From Oreocharis arfaki (taxonomy: Eukaryota > Chordata > Aves > Passeriformes > Paramythiidae): 64,000 nucleotides of DNA. Below are positions 48,678-62,459 of this stretch, piece after piece. The notes below the pieces were generated by a model that worked only from the letters and a program-made list of their open reading frames with translations, had not been told where the DNA came from and did not search any database. The DNA is taken from positions 291,218-355,217 of the forward strand of contig VZRR01012433.1 of assembly GCA_013398015.1 (NCBI GenBank). The letters are read 5' to 3'. The number at the start of each line of letters is the position of its first letter. Position 1 is the stretch's first letter. The position numbers and the translations under genes were made by a program.

Positions 48678-51600
48678 ATTATCTAGCAATTCTTAGAGTA
48701 AAGATCATTAAGAAAAAATTAGTTTCCAGTGAAAAGTTTTTAGCAGCCATAATTATAGGTGCATCAGACTACTTTGCTGTAAAGGAATTCAGATGATCCT
48801 TTGTAAAGGATGTAAAGGAATCCAGAGTAACTGGAGTGTGTCCAGTTCCCCCAGTGCCCATTGTTCCTCTCAGAAAAATAAACTCATGGGTTCTAGTAAC
48901 TATTTAATAAAAGTCTAGCAGTTTTACAGATATGTTGGAGACCATTTATGCCTGCTTTTTCCACATATGGAAAGACTTTCTTTGCGAAGCTGTTCCTTTT
49001 TTCCATGTGTTGCATCATGAAAAATTATTGGTCTGAGTTTCTTGTCATACCAAAGCCCGGAACAAAAAGTGAGAAACAAAACCTTCTCCTCTTCCAGCAC
49101 AACAAGATAACAGAAAGATGTAATTAACATCTTGAATGGGAAAGGAGTGGTATCTGTTGCATATATTTTTACATGTGCATATATACATGTATGTACAGTT
49201 GTGTATTTGTATAGGTATTCTGATTTTCAAAGGGACAAGTCCTGAAGGTGAAATGAATACTGAAAAAAAAAATGGAACAGGGGGTTTTTTGTTGTTTTTC
49301 TTTTTCTCTTCCACTGAACTAGCTGACTCTGTCTTAATGTAAATCTGTGTATGAGGCCACAAGTTTGAAAGCGATGCTTTTGCTTTGTGGAGAAGGCATA
49401 GTGCACAAGACTACTCCATTCCAAACTCTGCCTCACCAGACTTGGTAGCATTGCCAGATGATGTGAGCCACCGAGCTACTGACTTCTGATTGTCATTGTT
49501 GTCATTATTAATCTCATTTCAGATTTTGAGATTTCCATTGCCACGAGTGTCCCTTGCCATTCCACTCGCAGAAATTAATGGAATAGGTAGTTTTGGAAAG
49601 GTTTTGTCTTTGCTTCCAGTAATAGGCTCAAATATATGGAAATAGTCCTCCTGCATTTTAGAGAAATACACTCCTAGCACTGTGCTGGAGTCGCCAAGGA
49701 TAAATCTCTGCATGACTTTTCCCTGCCCAGAACGCTTGCTTATTAGTCAGGTAACTAGATTTGCCTTGAAAACGTCCAGCAAATTCAACTGTTGATGGTT
49801 TGAAACTCCACGAAGCAAATCCATGCTTCCAAGCAGGAGAGAGGAGGACTCTCCTGCTTCATTCACCTGGAAGCAAGGTTGAAAGATTAAAAAGGGTCAG
49901 AAATGTATTTGACATCTGTGGCACAAACATGCTCAAATCTTCATCTTGGGGGAGGGAGGGCCTCTAGGTAATGGGATTTAGGAAGTTTCTGTCCTCTTTA
50001 AGACCTTGTTAGGTGATGTGATTGCCTTGCCACCTAGTAGTAGGCCAGTAATGAGACTTTTGATGGCTGTCACTCAGCAGGGAAGTGAATGAAGTTAGAT
50101 GATGGTGATAAATTGCTTGCCATGTTGGCTGCAGAAGGGGTTAGGACAGGGCAATTGTCTGCCTGAAGCAATGCAGAGCAGGTGCACTCACACCTTGGCT
50201 CAGTAATGGGAAGTGCATTATATTAGACCTAATCTGTGCACGCATGTGAGAGCGAGTGCTGCAAGGTATTGTGGGGTTATTACTGTAATAAAATCCTCTA
50301 AAAGCAGGGGGGAAAAGCTAGGTAGTAAGCAGAAATATCTTAATTTGTCTGACAAGGCCAGTGGAGTTCTACAGAACAGCATTGCCAGCAACTTCCTGGC
50401 CCTACATTCTTTTTCTCCTCCGCTTAATTTTTTTTCTCTAGTTTTCTCTGTGGAAGGTTCTTTCGGCTCTCTGCAGCACAAGCTTCACACCTTTTCATCA
50501 TGACTTTCATTCTCTCTCACTATAGATTTTTTGTTCTCTGGAGTGGCTCCTTGCCTGTGAGTACCATAGCTGACTTTTGTCCTGGTCACATCGAGGGTGG
50601 GCATGCTGAGCAGTGTTGCTCAAGATAGGTCAGTGCTCCAGGGGAAATCATCAAGGAAAGGGTATTAGGGTATTCCCTAAGGATGTAAAGTGCAGATAGT
50701 GGAGAAAAGCTTACCAGAGGTGGTTCAGAAAAATGATACAGCTATGTAAAGAAGACACATCCAGACCTTTTCAGAGGGAGTTATTCTTGGGCCTGGAGTT
50801 GGAGGATCAGCTAAACTTTTCCTGACTGGATCTCTCTTATCATTAGGATTTTGTTTACTTCCCTGCTTTTCATTGCTGGACAAATTAAAGAACAGGTTAT
50901 TTCTCATGTCCCCAGTTGCTGAGCTATGATGAGTGGGGTCTTTGAGCTACATCCATACCACACTCAGGATAAATTGGGCAAACGTACTCCTTGCTTTGGT
51001 TGTTGGCTGTAGCGCAAAGAATGTAAATATTCATTTGTTTTCGATTCAGTTTTGAGCAGAATTAATCCTGAGTCAAACAAAATTATAGTGCAAGCCTTAA
51101 ACCAGCAAATTATCTTCCAGGCATTCGTGCTGACTCCTTAGAAGTAGCCGCTCAGTTGTCTGTATTGCTGTGTAGCTACGCAAGTCTGACTAATTTTGTT
51201 TTCCTCATTAAGCCCTTGTTGATTGTTTTGAATTTTTAGAGTTAGATTTCCAAGAGAAGCAAATTAAAGTTAGGTCTCTAAACCTATATCCAGGCATGTA
51301 AGTTAAAGATGTGGAGTAAAACCTTTATCCCATTGAAGCTAATGGTGAGGCTTTAATCATTCCTGGTTTTCTGAGAGTATTTATTAAGTCCCCAGGAGTG
51401 ACTAGGCACTTACACTTTCAGCACAAGGCAAAACCCCACACTTATTTCTTGCCCAAGTGTAGGACTTTTCAAAACAATTAGTGGTACTGGGAGTGATTTG
51501 GATGTTGCTCACCAAACTGTTAAAGATTGGGCTTTTGTGAGTGTACACAGAGGGCTTTTGAAAACCCAGTTCTGTCTTAGAAAGTTTTTACCTAACATCT

Positions 51601-52790
51601 TGCTGGAGTAAATTATTATTTTCAAAGGATGCTAAGTATTTTCTAGATTGGAACCTTTATTTGCTTTTAGAAGCCAAATGTTGCCGTTTTCTGGCTAGGA
51701 TGGAGTGAGCTCTGGTAGCAGCCCAATAACATCCCCTCCCCAATAACATATGAATCAAAAGTGATCCAGAGAAATTTGCTAGACTTGGTTATGGAAAAAA
51801 GAAAAGCCTGCTTAAGCAGTATCCTTGATTAAATTGGAATTTGTAGCATGGGATAAAAAATGTCTCTCTTTATAAGGGGTATACTTATGAATCAATTCTC
51901 TGTGATGGTGATTGATACAGAGGATTTATATGGAGAGTGTGCTTGGGAATTTAGTTTGGGCACAAACACAGCTGCAAAAATTCTGCCCAGCAGCAGAAAT
52001 TTCCCCATGTCTGTCTTTCATGAAATCGTTGCAGGAACATGTATGTGCCTTCACACCTCAACAGCAAATGCTTGCATAGAAAGGAGGTGACAAGGACAAT
52101 TCTTCCCCCCAGGTTGCTTTTAAGAAATACTAGTTCCTCATAAAGCTGTAGACAAATAATGGAGAGGGTGAAAAGAGAAGGGAGAGGCTAGGAGGCAGTC
52201 TGAGATCCAAATGTGGTGTTGAGCTGAAGGCACTCTTAGATGAAAAGTGATCCCACTGCCGTGAAACCCACAGGTAAACAGCCGGTGTCCTAATAACAGA
52301 TGTTGTCACTGCACAACAAAAACAAAAGGATTTTGTATGCATATGCCTGGCTAGGATCCTCACTTGCCTGCAGTCACTCAATTTCTCAGTTCCTCTGAGT
52401 GCCAGTGGGTTGGATCTTGGTTTTGGGGCTCACCCAGGAGCTGTGGGGTGCCGGTACACAGGCACAGAAGCCTGCTCTGCAGTTAGCACTGGGTATCTCT
52501 TGAGATGTACCTTGTGATAGCCAGTTGATGCAGTAACGCAATCAAACAGTCAGGATTTAAAAAATTCTTTGATTTCTGAATTATAAATTGCTTTAAAGAA
52601 AAAAAAAGCAATTATTTAAAGCACATGTTCTTATGGTGTGAGAAGATGTAGCTGGAGCAGCAACACGAAATCTTCCAGTGCTTGTAGACCAGCACGATTT
52701 CCCATGCATATGGATGAAAACAGAGGAACTATTTGTATTTTCCCCAAAAGACTCTGCCAATGTCTGACATGTTACTGCAGGTCTTCCAGC

Positions 52791-52810
52791 AGAATAACAA
52801 AGAATAACAA
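52791..52810. repeat. 10-bp tandem duplication
   Basis: AGAATAACAA is present twice head to tail and is followed by a partial third copy (AGAAACAA). Confidence 0.9.
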
Positions 52811-54104
52811 AGAAACAAGAAAATTTCCTCTGTGGTCTCATCCACTCTCTTTAAGAGTTCTGGCTTGGTATTAACAAGTAAACAATGTTTGCTTCTGCTA
52901 TATTGCCTTATGCTACAGAGATAAAATAAAATTACCAGGAAGGGAAGGTTTTATAAATGAGTTACTGGGGTTTTTTTCCCTTTTTGAAAACAACCCAAAC
53001 CAAATGCTGCCAACCGAAAGGAACAAGGGGAGAAGTCACTGAAGGAGGAGGTGATTAGATATATATTTATTGCATTTGTAGGAGTACATTATTGCTGATT
53101 CAATGAAATAAGAAAATTGTTTAGGCTTGCCTGAATGAGCATTACTTTATCTAATCAACCTTTTCTAAATTGGTCTTAATGTACTTCTATAAATACATTA
53201 TTTCCAAACCCCAGGTTGCGTGGGCAGTATCAATTCTGCTCTGGCACTGAAATATGCCCGCCCTTTTGTTCCATGTTGGAAGCATTATACTTTTCCCCAC
53301 ACACACCCCAGAAAGAGAGGTTTGGAAATGAGTTGGAAGGCTAATGGACTACGTGTGGCAGAGAGGGATGGGTTATTTAGTGGTGGGGTGCTAGCTGCTC
53401 TGTAGGCAGGCTGCTGAGCACAAGCCTGGGCTGCTGTATGTGTAGGGCTGATTTTGGTAGCCTTCTGGTAGCTTTCTTATGGCCTTCAGGCCAAGAGGAC
53501 TTGGCATATTTGTGCCCACGAGGTCTCTGGAGCAAGTTGCTTTTCCTGGGGCATGGGAAGCCAAAATGCTTTGGCATTTAAGTCCTGAGTAAACTCCATG
53601 GCTTGGGACTCAATTGCTGCCAGGCTCAGTTTGGGGCTTTTTAGATGATAACCTCTAAAATGTGACCCAGAAGGGTAATTTCATGAGGAAAAAGAAGGGT
53701 GCTCTGCCAGAGTTTAGCATAACCTCAGGCGGAGAAGCTGTGGTGGTATTGATTTGGGTGTGAGAAAGGGAAGAGCTGCAGCTAAACTGTGAAAGCAGCC
53801 GTGTGGACTTTGCCCTGAGGAGCTGGAACTGGGGACTAAGCTCTCATCCTGATGCTGGTGGGCAGGGAAGTTTCTGGCTAAGCAGATAAAGGAGGGTCTG
53901 AGCACAGGCTGTTGGTTTTGCCTTGCTAGCAGAGTGTGCTCCTACTGGAAATTAAGCTAGGACTGTTCCCTTAAACACATTAAGTGGTTGTAATTGTGTT
54001 GTTATTAAACCGAGGTGATATATCTAAAGGTCTTCATGCATGGATCATGAAAAAGCTAAGTAGCATTACGGGGCTGGGAAGTAATAAACCATGGATTCAT
54101 GGGG

Positions 54105-54118
54105 AAAAAAAAAAAAAA
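54105..54118. repeat. Poly(A) run of 14 with A/C-rich tail
   Basis: GGGG precedes 14 A, then CAAGAAAACAACAACC. The degenerate A-rich extension is like an old retroposon tail, but nothing identifiable lies upstream. Confidence 0.8.
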
Positions 54119-55879
54119 CAAGAAAACAACAACCAAACCAACAACCCTTGTCAGTTTTGCCTTTGATAAGCAGTTAATTTATCTCAGAACTGGCAGAATT
54201 CCCTGTAGTTTGTGTAGGGAATTTCTAAGTTGTGCTGTGAATATCAGAGGAATATTTGGTTATCTGAGACAACTGACAAGTGTTGGAGCATGACAGCTAT
54301 TGGGAAAGCAAATTCCAGAGGCAGGTTGAGTCTGAATGTATTAGAGAGTAAAGGCTGCTATAGGTGTGTATCACGGCAGAACAAAAGGCACAATTGCTTT
54401 AGTTAGTGATAGCAGAGGCTCTTTCTCCATTAGCAGGTGGGATGATATCTTGGGAACGGATTCATGGGCTGAAGCAGCGTGCTGTGAATCTTTCAAGGCC
54501 TCTGTTTTGTGCTGGCTGTAGCTTGGCCCCTTCAAGAAACCTAGAGCAGGCACTGTGAGCAGCAGTGCACTGCCAGGACACAACTCAGGTTGAGTTTTAT
54601 CCCCTCACGAATCAATGGGGGTTGTGTTCTAGGTTATAGGTCCGTATGATGCTCAGTGGTTAGAGAGCAGCCCCAGGGAAGACTGTGGAGGGACAAGGTA
54701 CCATGGCACACAAGAGCAGCTCATGCTGCTGAGGGACCTGGCAAGCAACACAAAATGAAATCTGTAACTTGGAAACTACAGCTGAGGAGCTCCTGACTAT
54801 TTGCTTAGGTGTTAAAATGCCTATGGGGTTGGGGATCAGAAGGAGGGGTGCTGCAAGGGTGGCAAGGTAAGGTCTCTGGGGGCAGACTGGTGTGTAGGGC
54901 AGTGGTAGCTGTTGCGTTGGGGGGCGTGGCAGGAGAGCAAGCTTAAGAAATCTGACAACAGACAGACTGTATTTGATCCCTGCAAGGCAGTTTGAGAAGT
55001 TTAATGCATGGCCTTCTGCAAAAGCAAAAACATCATCATTTGTAACCTTTTAAGCAGCAGTCTCATTGAAGAGAAATAACAGATAGCAATCTGGGTTTTT
55101 ATTTATTTGACATACTTTAGAATAGAGATGAGAGTTAGTTTCTACATTTGTTCATCTTTGGAATGACATACATCTCTCTGAGTAAGCCACACATAAGTTT
55201 CACAGACTGTGGTGGTCTGTTTTAGTTTTTTTAAGAGCTATCGAGTAAATCCAGAGACGAGCAGATAATATACTCAGCTTGAAGATGATAAGCATGGAGA
55301 TATGAAAGCCATTCCTTTCTGTGCTGTTGAAATGGAGAGATTAGTGGAAATGTCATGGCTTAGAATTCATGAAGCAATGTTTCCCTAATCAAGTATCAGA
55401 ATAAATTGCTGGAGTACAGTATATTTCTTTCTCTTACATGAGAAGACTCTGTCTATAGGCATGCTGAAACAGGTGCTATAAATATATGTAGAAACCCTTA
55501 TACATAATGTTCTGCATTACAAGGCTTGTCTCCTAATTATGTTATGCCTCTGTGATTAGCTGCTGTAAAATAGCTCAGCATACAACTTCATAAATACGTG
55601 CCGTAACACGCTCTGCAGGAGGGGCCTGCCCAAGCACAGTTGCCTTGGCTGGGGGTATGGCCCCTGGGTGCCTGGTGGTGCTGCATCCTTTGACTCTGGA
55701 GCAGAGAGGACCTAAAGGCTTGCTTTTGCTTCAGAAGAGGTCTTGGCAGTGCCTGCAAGTGATTTGGTCCTTACAGGCGCAAGTGGTGAGTGGCCATATC
55801 CCGATTGCTTCTGCCATTCTTGGGAGGCGTAGAAAATGCCAGATTTAGGAAGAATGGGAGATAGAATTTGCATAAGCAA

Positions 55880-55930
55880 ATATATATATATTATATGTAT
55901 ATATGTGTATAAATATATATATATACACGC
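55880..55930. repeat. (TA)n-rich microsatellite
   Basis: An imperfect TA/TATG repeat ends in ATATACACGCACATGTG. It is likely length-variable. Confidence 0.9.
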
Positions 55931-56699
55931 ACATGTGCCCTGCTGCTCCTGAGCTGGAGGTTTCTGCTCCATCAGGTCTGGACACTAATTAGAATGAGTG
56001 ACTTCTCAAAAACCTTAAGAAATTATTTAAATTAATGAGCTTGCTTCACTGAAGCAAGTGAGGGAGAGATAACTCCAAGTGCTCTGCTGACAGATCTTCT
56101 GACCAGGAGCACAACTGGGGCAAATAAACTCTTACCCCATTAGAGCCAAGTACAGGAAAGGAAATGGGTGCCCCCAGCACTTCCCAGGATCGTGTGATCT
56201 TCGTGCTTCCCTGTTCTGCAGAGAAAGCAGACTGGAAAATAGCTCTGCTTTCTTCTAAAGATGCTGTGTGAACAGGGAGAGGAGGATGCTCCCTGGTAAG
56301 GAGAGGTCTCGAGGTAAGTAGGAGAAGAGGGACATAAAGCAGAAGAAGCACAAAACCTGATGGAACAACATAGGATAACTCCCTACTTATTGACCTTGTA
56401 ATGCGAACCCCATGGGCCCAGTAAGTGTGCCAAAAAATATTGCATGCTATTTTGAGGTTATATTACCTTTTTTTATCCAGCATGGACAAAATTCATGCTC
56501 CCTGGTCTGGGCTGAGATTTATAGCAGTGGAGGATATTAGTACTTTTCCGATCACAGCGCTCTGGCGGAAGGAGCTTTCCATGCATCTCTCTTGCTGCTA
56601 GAAGGCTGACAGCCTGTGCTTATGCCTGCATGTGTATTATCAAGGGTTATTCATTTCTGCTGGATGCAAAGCTGAAATTAGTGTCCCTTGGCTTTTTCC

Positions 56700-57420
56700 T
56701 AACTGAAAATGTTTTTTTAAATATGTAAGAACCAGAAATAATTTTTTTGATACCTGGGTCCTTTCCTGAGTCTATCATTCACATGATCATTTGTCATTAG
56801 GCACAGCGGGCAGGAGGTTAATTGTAATTGCATGGTCATCTGGACCATTGTGTGATTTGAAGCAGAGTTTCTCTGCTGTGTCAGGTCCAACAGTATATTA
56901 TTTGAAAGCATTAGTGCCAGGTTGCTCTTTAAATCTGCCAGGGGGAACTGAGGAAGAAGTGATTTAAGCCTTCGATTTAGTGCTCTCCTCTTGCTGTCCG
57001 CTTCAGGCCACTTTACTAGCGATTGCAGAATGTGAGCGGAATTAAAATACAGAATTTTTAAATAAAATTAAATCCAAAGTAGCAACTGAGAAGGTGGAAC
57101 CCTTCATCATGGTAACTCAATACCATGTATCTTTGTTGACAGCTCTATATGTAAATCACTAATTATTCTAAACTATTCAGTTCCCCTCCAGGAAATCTCA
57201 ACTTCTACATTAAAGGCTGGCTATAAGGAATGAAAGCCTTGCGCCAATTCCCCACAGGTTTTATTAAGCTGCGGAGAAAACCCAAGGTTTTTTTGCATCG
57301 TAAGTAACAGTGATAGAGAGGTCAGCAATTTACCTACATCAGAGGAGATTACTGGGTTTGAAGCCATAATTGTAAGCACTTTACGGCTTCAGTGATACAT
57401 ATTTTCTACCTCGGTGGAGC
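56700..57420. promoter_or_regulatory. Candidate conserved noncoding region
   Basis: Non-repetitive sequence carries GGTTAATTGTAATTGCATGG (about 56816), ATGTAAATCACTAATTATTC (about 57149-57168) and ACATTTTGCATCG-like motifs, plus isolated CpGs (CTAGCGATTGC, GTGAGCGG, CTTGCGCC, CTGCGG, TTTACGG). Octamer- and homeodomain-like cores are dense. No coding frame was found. It reads like one or two developmental enhancers, but this is inference from composition. Confidence 0.25.
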
Positions 57421-57682
57421 AGCAAGGTAAGGAGGACACAACTGGCTCTGCTCAGCTGAGGTCTCCTTTCATCACTTTATGCCAGAGGTGATATACAGGA
57501 GTGCTGTGAAGGTGCAGAACTGCTCAGGGATGACTGTCATGGGTTCTTTTTGTCACAAACCTTTTTCAAGCCTTCCCTTTTTTGGGGATAGCAGGTAATT
57601 TGCAGACCTGGTGGCTTTGGAGGTGTCTGGCCCAGCTGTGGGTGTTGTGGTTTGGTACTGCTCCTGGGCTGAGCTGTGGGTT

Positions 57683-57702
57683 GATGTGTGTGTGGTGGTG
57701 GT
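57683..57702. repeat. Short GT/GGT-rich tract
   Basis: ATGTGTGTGTGGTGGTGGTATG is a low-complexity tract within a GC-richer stretch (about 57580-58020) where I recognise no gene or repeat family. Confidence 0.6.
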
Positions 57703-58779
57703 ATGGAATGTGCCCTCTCATAGCCATGGGATGGCCAGCTCTCCTGCCCACCACACAGCACCCAGCTGGTCCCATGTGAGCTAGGGGGTGGACTCATCCT
57801 GTGATCTCTCACATGTGTTGGACCATGACAACTGTGTGTTCAGCTGCATGACCTTTGCGAGGAGAGGGCAAGAGGAAGATGCCTCTCAGCAGCCTGGTGT
57901 AGATGTGGCAGGAGCAGCTGTCATGCCTCCTGGAGGAGGAAAAGGCAAGCCCTGGTCATGCAGCCTGTAGGCAGCACTCATCTGGCTGATGCTGTGTAGA
58001 GGCCCTGTAGTGACACTGGCACATGTTGAAAGGTAAAGTATGGTTTAAACACCACTATTTAACGCTTCTGTTCGGAATTTTAACTAGAGTTGTGTATTCA
58101 GTTTTGCTTTTAAAACATTCTTGCAAAAATGCAGGAATCACCCAGACTATCAGAATCCCTTTCTTACCTTTATACAGCGGTCAGTTACCGTAAATCTCTA
58201 AACTCTGGTTACTGTCTTGTTTAAATGCTACATTCATTTACTGTTGTTTCATCCTCGTAGCTATTTTGTACTCTATTTCATTGTAAATCACTTGCTTGCT
58301 TCTGGTCCAAAGTTCTTTGCAGAGAGAAACAAGCTGAAGGCTTCTAAATTCCTACATTATCCCTGGAAGAGACAGTTTCATCACCTTCTGCGTCTTTCCT
58401 CAGGCTGGAAAAAGGCAGTCTTGGAAAGCAAACCTTCCCATTTAGATTTATTCTTGAATCTAATTTCTCTCGAACAAATGAAAGTAGCCTTTTTTTCTCT
58501 CTCTTTTTAAAAAAGAATTAAGACTAGCCAAAAATCTTTCTGTGGATGAGTGTACACTGAATCTACGCCTTCTCCAACTCTGGCCTTTTGTCTTCTTTCT
58601 CCTCTACCATCTATTTATGTTGTTATTGGCCACCTTTCTCGAAGGAGCTATTGATTAAAGGATGCAAACTGTCTCAGATCCTGCATATCAAGCTGCTCTT
58701 TTTTTTCAAGTTGCTCAGTATGTGAAAAGCATCCATTTTTGCACTGCAGTGCAGCTTTACCCAGATACCTGGTCTCTCC

Positions 58780-58801
58780 ATCTCTCTCTTTTTTTTTTTT
58801 T
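58780..58801. repeat. Pyrimidine tract with 13 T
   Basis: ATCTCTCTCT runs into 13 T and then CC. No downstream AG plus coding frame supports it as a splice acceptor. Confidence 0.8.
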
Positions 58802-58999
58802 CCTTTGCCCTCCCTTCCTGCTAAATGGACATCTTGTCAAATCCTGTTTGTACAGACTGACAGCTATAGAGGTCTTGGAGAAAAAGCCAGATCCCTGCAC
58901 ATACACTCTAACAAACAGAATCAAAATGTCAAGGCACAAATGAAATATATCACTGTGCTTCCCTGTCAGATTTTGCTAATATCACCTGGCTAAACTGAC

Positions 59000-59500
59000 A
59001 GAGGAACACCTGCAGCAAGTTAACCTGGTTTTATTAGCAGTTGTTTCGCATATTTATATTTGGTTATGAATCTAGGGACTGCTGGGGAGAAAGCTTTCAG
59101 TTATTTCCTCGCAGGATGAAGTACCCCCTGTTCTTCGTGCCAAAAGACAGTCGGGGCAGTGAAGTCACTTTCAAATAGCACAGCAATTAATAAAGAAAGA
59201 AAAAATAATTTCACAGTCTGTTGTTAAATTAGCAATTCTTTAGAGTGTCTGGAGTTTCTGTCAGAATTAATATGCACTCTGAAGCCTTGGGCAGCCTTGG
59301 TGCATATCATTTGCCCAACAGCTGAAAGAGCCAAATGCAGACAAGGAGCGGTGCTTGATTGCAAGGGAAATACTGGAATTATCTGTCTAGTAATCATTTA
59401 GCAGCCTTGTTCACAAATAATCAAGAAACATTTGGATTTGGATTACATCCCTCATTCTTTCAAGACAAATGTAGGAGAAAGAGTGGCTGGAAAATGATGT
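59000..59500. promoter_or_regulatory. Candidate conserved noncoding block
   Basis: A long non-repetitive stretch includes CACAGCAATTAATAAAG, GTTAAATTAGCAATTC, CAGAATTAATATGCA and CTAGTAATCATTTAG, with retained CpGs (GTTTCGCATA, CCTCGCAGG, TTCTTCGTGCC, AGTCGGGGC, AGGAGCGGTG). It has the look of a homeodomain-rich intronic enhancer. Conservation is not demonstrable here. Confidence 0.25.
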
Positions 59501-60109
59501 GTTAAGTAACATGGGTGAAAAAAAAGGCAGGGAGCAACATACATTTGAGCAGGGAGAAGGAAATACACAATAAAAGTGCAATAAATTTCCCATGGATTGA
59601 AGGGGAGTATTTTTATAGCAGCTTTCTGCAAATTGAATGCATCTACATAAATAATGTAGCAACACATTTAATTGCAACTATTTATTTTTAAATTTGGCTG
59701 GATGATGAGAGAATTTCTGCGTGGAATAATGAACCTTGTGTTTTTACCACTTGCACAAATTTGAAAAAAATAAATTGTGAATGGTATTTGGGCTAAGTCT
59801 CAGAGCCACAGAAGTTTCTGGCTGCTCTCTAGTGCATCTGAAAAGAAACCAACATCCAGAAGTGCATCCATATGGAATGGATGCTAGATATTGGGGAGGC
59901 CAGGAGATGACAGGGAGGAAAATATTACCAGTCCATACTTGAGTCAGGAAACTCCCATTTGGTTTTTCAGTGCAAAGTGTATCTCTTCAAAAAAAATAAT
60001 TAATTGTGGACTTTTTACATTTGCCTTCTGCTGGTTTTGCTGTTGGTGTTCTCATTTTCAGGCTTTCTTCTCAAAAAGGCTAGTAAACTCTTTTTCCCTC
60101 TCAGGCTCC

Positions 60110-60120
60110 TTTTTTTTTTT
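60110..60120. repeat. Poly(T) run of 11
   Basis: A T homopolymer after GGCTCC and before CATCATG. No acceptor or exon was recognised after it. Confidence 0.85.
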
Positions 60121-62459
60121 CATCATGACAAGACTGATTTTTCATATTCTCCTGCAATCTCTACATTTCAGGGCTGCTGAGAGGACAGGCAGCATCTTCC
60201 TGTACCATCCTCGCCTACTGGGTGTCACAGGATAGATGCCACAGCACTTGACAAGGCTTTGAAAACAAGGTGTGGAATTGGAGCTGGCAATGAGGAGTGG
60301 CAGGCTGTTGGGGGTGGTTGTGTATGAGACATAAGACAAGCAGGTTGCAATCTTTTTTCTTGCAAGGCGCAGGTATGCCAGACCAAGGGTGCAGTGCCCT
60401 TGAGCCCATGCCACCTGCTCCCTTTTCTCCCCTCTTGTTGTCTTCCAGTCTTCCCTTGACGAAATCCAGCTTGAATGGTTTCTGTAAAGAAGAAGGTTTG
60501 GTTCGAGTTGTTTTTTTTTCCCAAACTGCCTTAAAAAGACTGTTCAAGTTGATGCAATGCAAGGGTGCAGAGATGCAGCAAAAATTACAAATAAAGGCAG
60601 TGCTGGGTTCCAGGGCAAACAGGCTCATAAAGGCAATGCTTATTTCTTTGGATATAGCTGGACAGCCATGTGAGCTACATGTGAGCAACAGTATTCCTTT
60701 TTAATAGTTTGAGAATTAAATCTCCATAAATCAAGCTTTGGCAGCTCACAATCTTAAATAAAAAGCCCATGAGAATGGCCAGCATTGCTGCTGCAAAGTG
60801 TGCTTCAGGCTAGTACTTTATGGTATGGGGAAATGGATTTGGCAGGAAGGACATCATGGCAAGGCTTCGTGTAGCAAGAGGGAAGGCAGTGTTTGGTTTG
60901 ATTTACTTTTTGCTTCACTTGTGAATTTCTGGAACAGTTGCGTATGTCAAACAGCCATTTTTGGGGCAAGAACAAAGCCCATGGGAAGAGGCAGGGGGAC
61001 AGGGATGTTAGCAGGACATCTCCTCCCAATGAATGCTTTTGTCTCAGAAAAGTACTGTTTATAGTCTGATAAAATATCTTCTTGGGATATAACTGCAGGT
61101 TTTTTTCCTCTGGGCTTTTGGGTTTTTTCTGACTGGGCTGGAGTCATGGCAGTTCTAGCTAGTTCATGGCAAGGATGACCCAACTCCAGCATCCAAAAGC
61201 CACAAGGCTCCCTGCCCAAATAGTACTGGGATTGGCTTCAAAATCAGGAGGTTGAAAGTGTCAAGTTATATTGTTTTATCTTGGGTTTGAGCATTTTTTT
61301 ATATGCATCAAGTTTTCCTCCAGAAACAGGAGAGATTGTACTGAAATAAATTCTCTGAAGGATTGCATTGCAGAAGGAAAACTCCCAGTATTGTCAGGCT
61401 GACATGGGAAGAGCCAGCAGTACCTCAGGTTGACTTTGAGCTTGGTCCTAAAGAGGAGCTGTTTGTTGGAGTTGCTTGGCAAGGCAGATGAACTGTAATG
61501 TGGTGCAGTGTTCATCTGACCCAAAGGGGTAGTTTAATCAAGTTTTAAAATAATCTCAATAATTTTATGTCTGGTTAATTAAACTGAAATGATGAAGTCT
61601 TCTATCTGCATGTGATGGGATAACTGCTTGATGTGTCTGTGCTTGGTTGTGTGTTTAGGGCTTGCTCAGCTTTCCTGGTTAAATTTCTCAGGGTATTAAT
61701 ATTTGCCATGTCCTCCTTGCACGCACTCCTTGATTTGTGGCCTCCTAACCAAAGCCAGAGCATCTCGTGGTGTGCATATCAGGGCAGAATTTAGCTCAGT
61801 GAGACCTCCATCTGTAACTCCAGCCAGTGTGCACCAGTGCAAAAACCCATGAGCTTCTGTGGAAGGACGCATGACTGAAGGGAGGTGTTCCCCAAGAGAT
61901 ATGTCCATGTTTCTTTCTGTGCACCTCTCAGCTGCCTGCCCACGGCAAAACTGACTAGTATCACACTTGCAATGACAACAAAATACCCCACAAAATCCAC
62001 CCACCAAGAAGCACCACTTCCCCAGAATCATTGTTCTGTGCATAAACCCATTTAGCACACTAAGTTCTGTCAACTCTGGATAAATCCTTCCTATCTTTTT
62101 TTCGGTCAGGACTGTAAAAGATCCATCTCCATCGCCCTCTGATGGAATTTGAATAGATGTGTCTGGAGTGACATATGTTCAGCCATAAATTACAGAGGAA
62201 CAATTTTAAAACAAATTGTCTGCAGCCAATCCTGCCGAATTTACCTCCTGAGACAGATGATCATAAAGCTAGAAGCAAACAAGCCCTTAAACATTTGATG
62301 CCAGCTTTGAAAGGATCCTTTTGAGTAGGTGTTAGCATCACTGTAGATTGGTGGGATGCTGCCTGTTTTGGACCAAATAGTCAGCAGAGGAAAGGCTGAT
62401 TTTATACCAGCAAGCAATCTTGTTCACACAAATGGAGTTGAGCAAGGTGGAGCCAGTCA

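Noticed and set aside
58780..58801. Pyrimidine tract as a splice acceptor
   Set aside because: The sequence downstream gives no coding frame or Eph homology.
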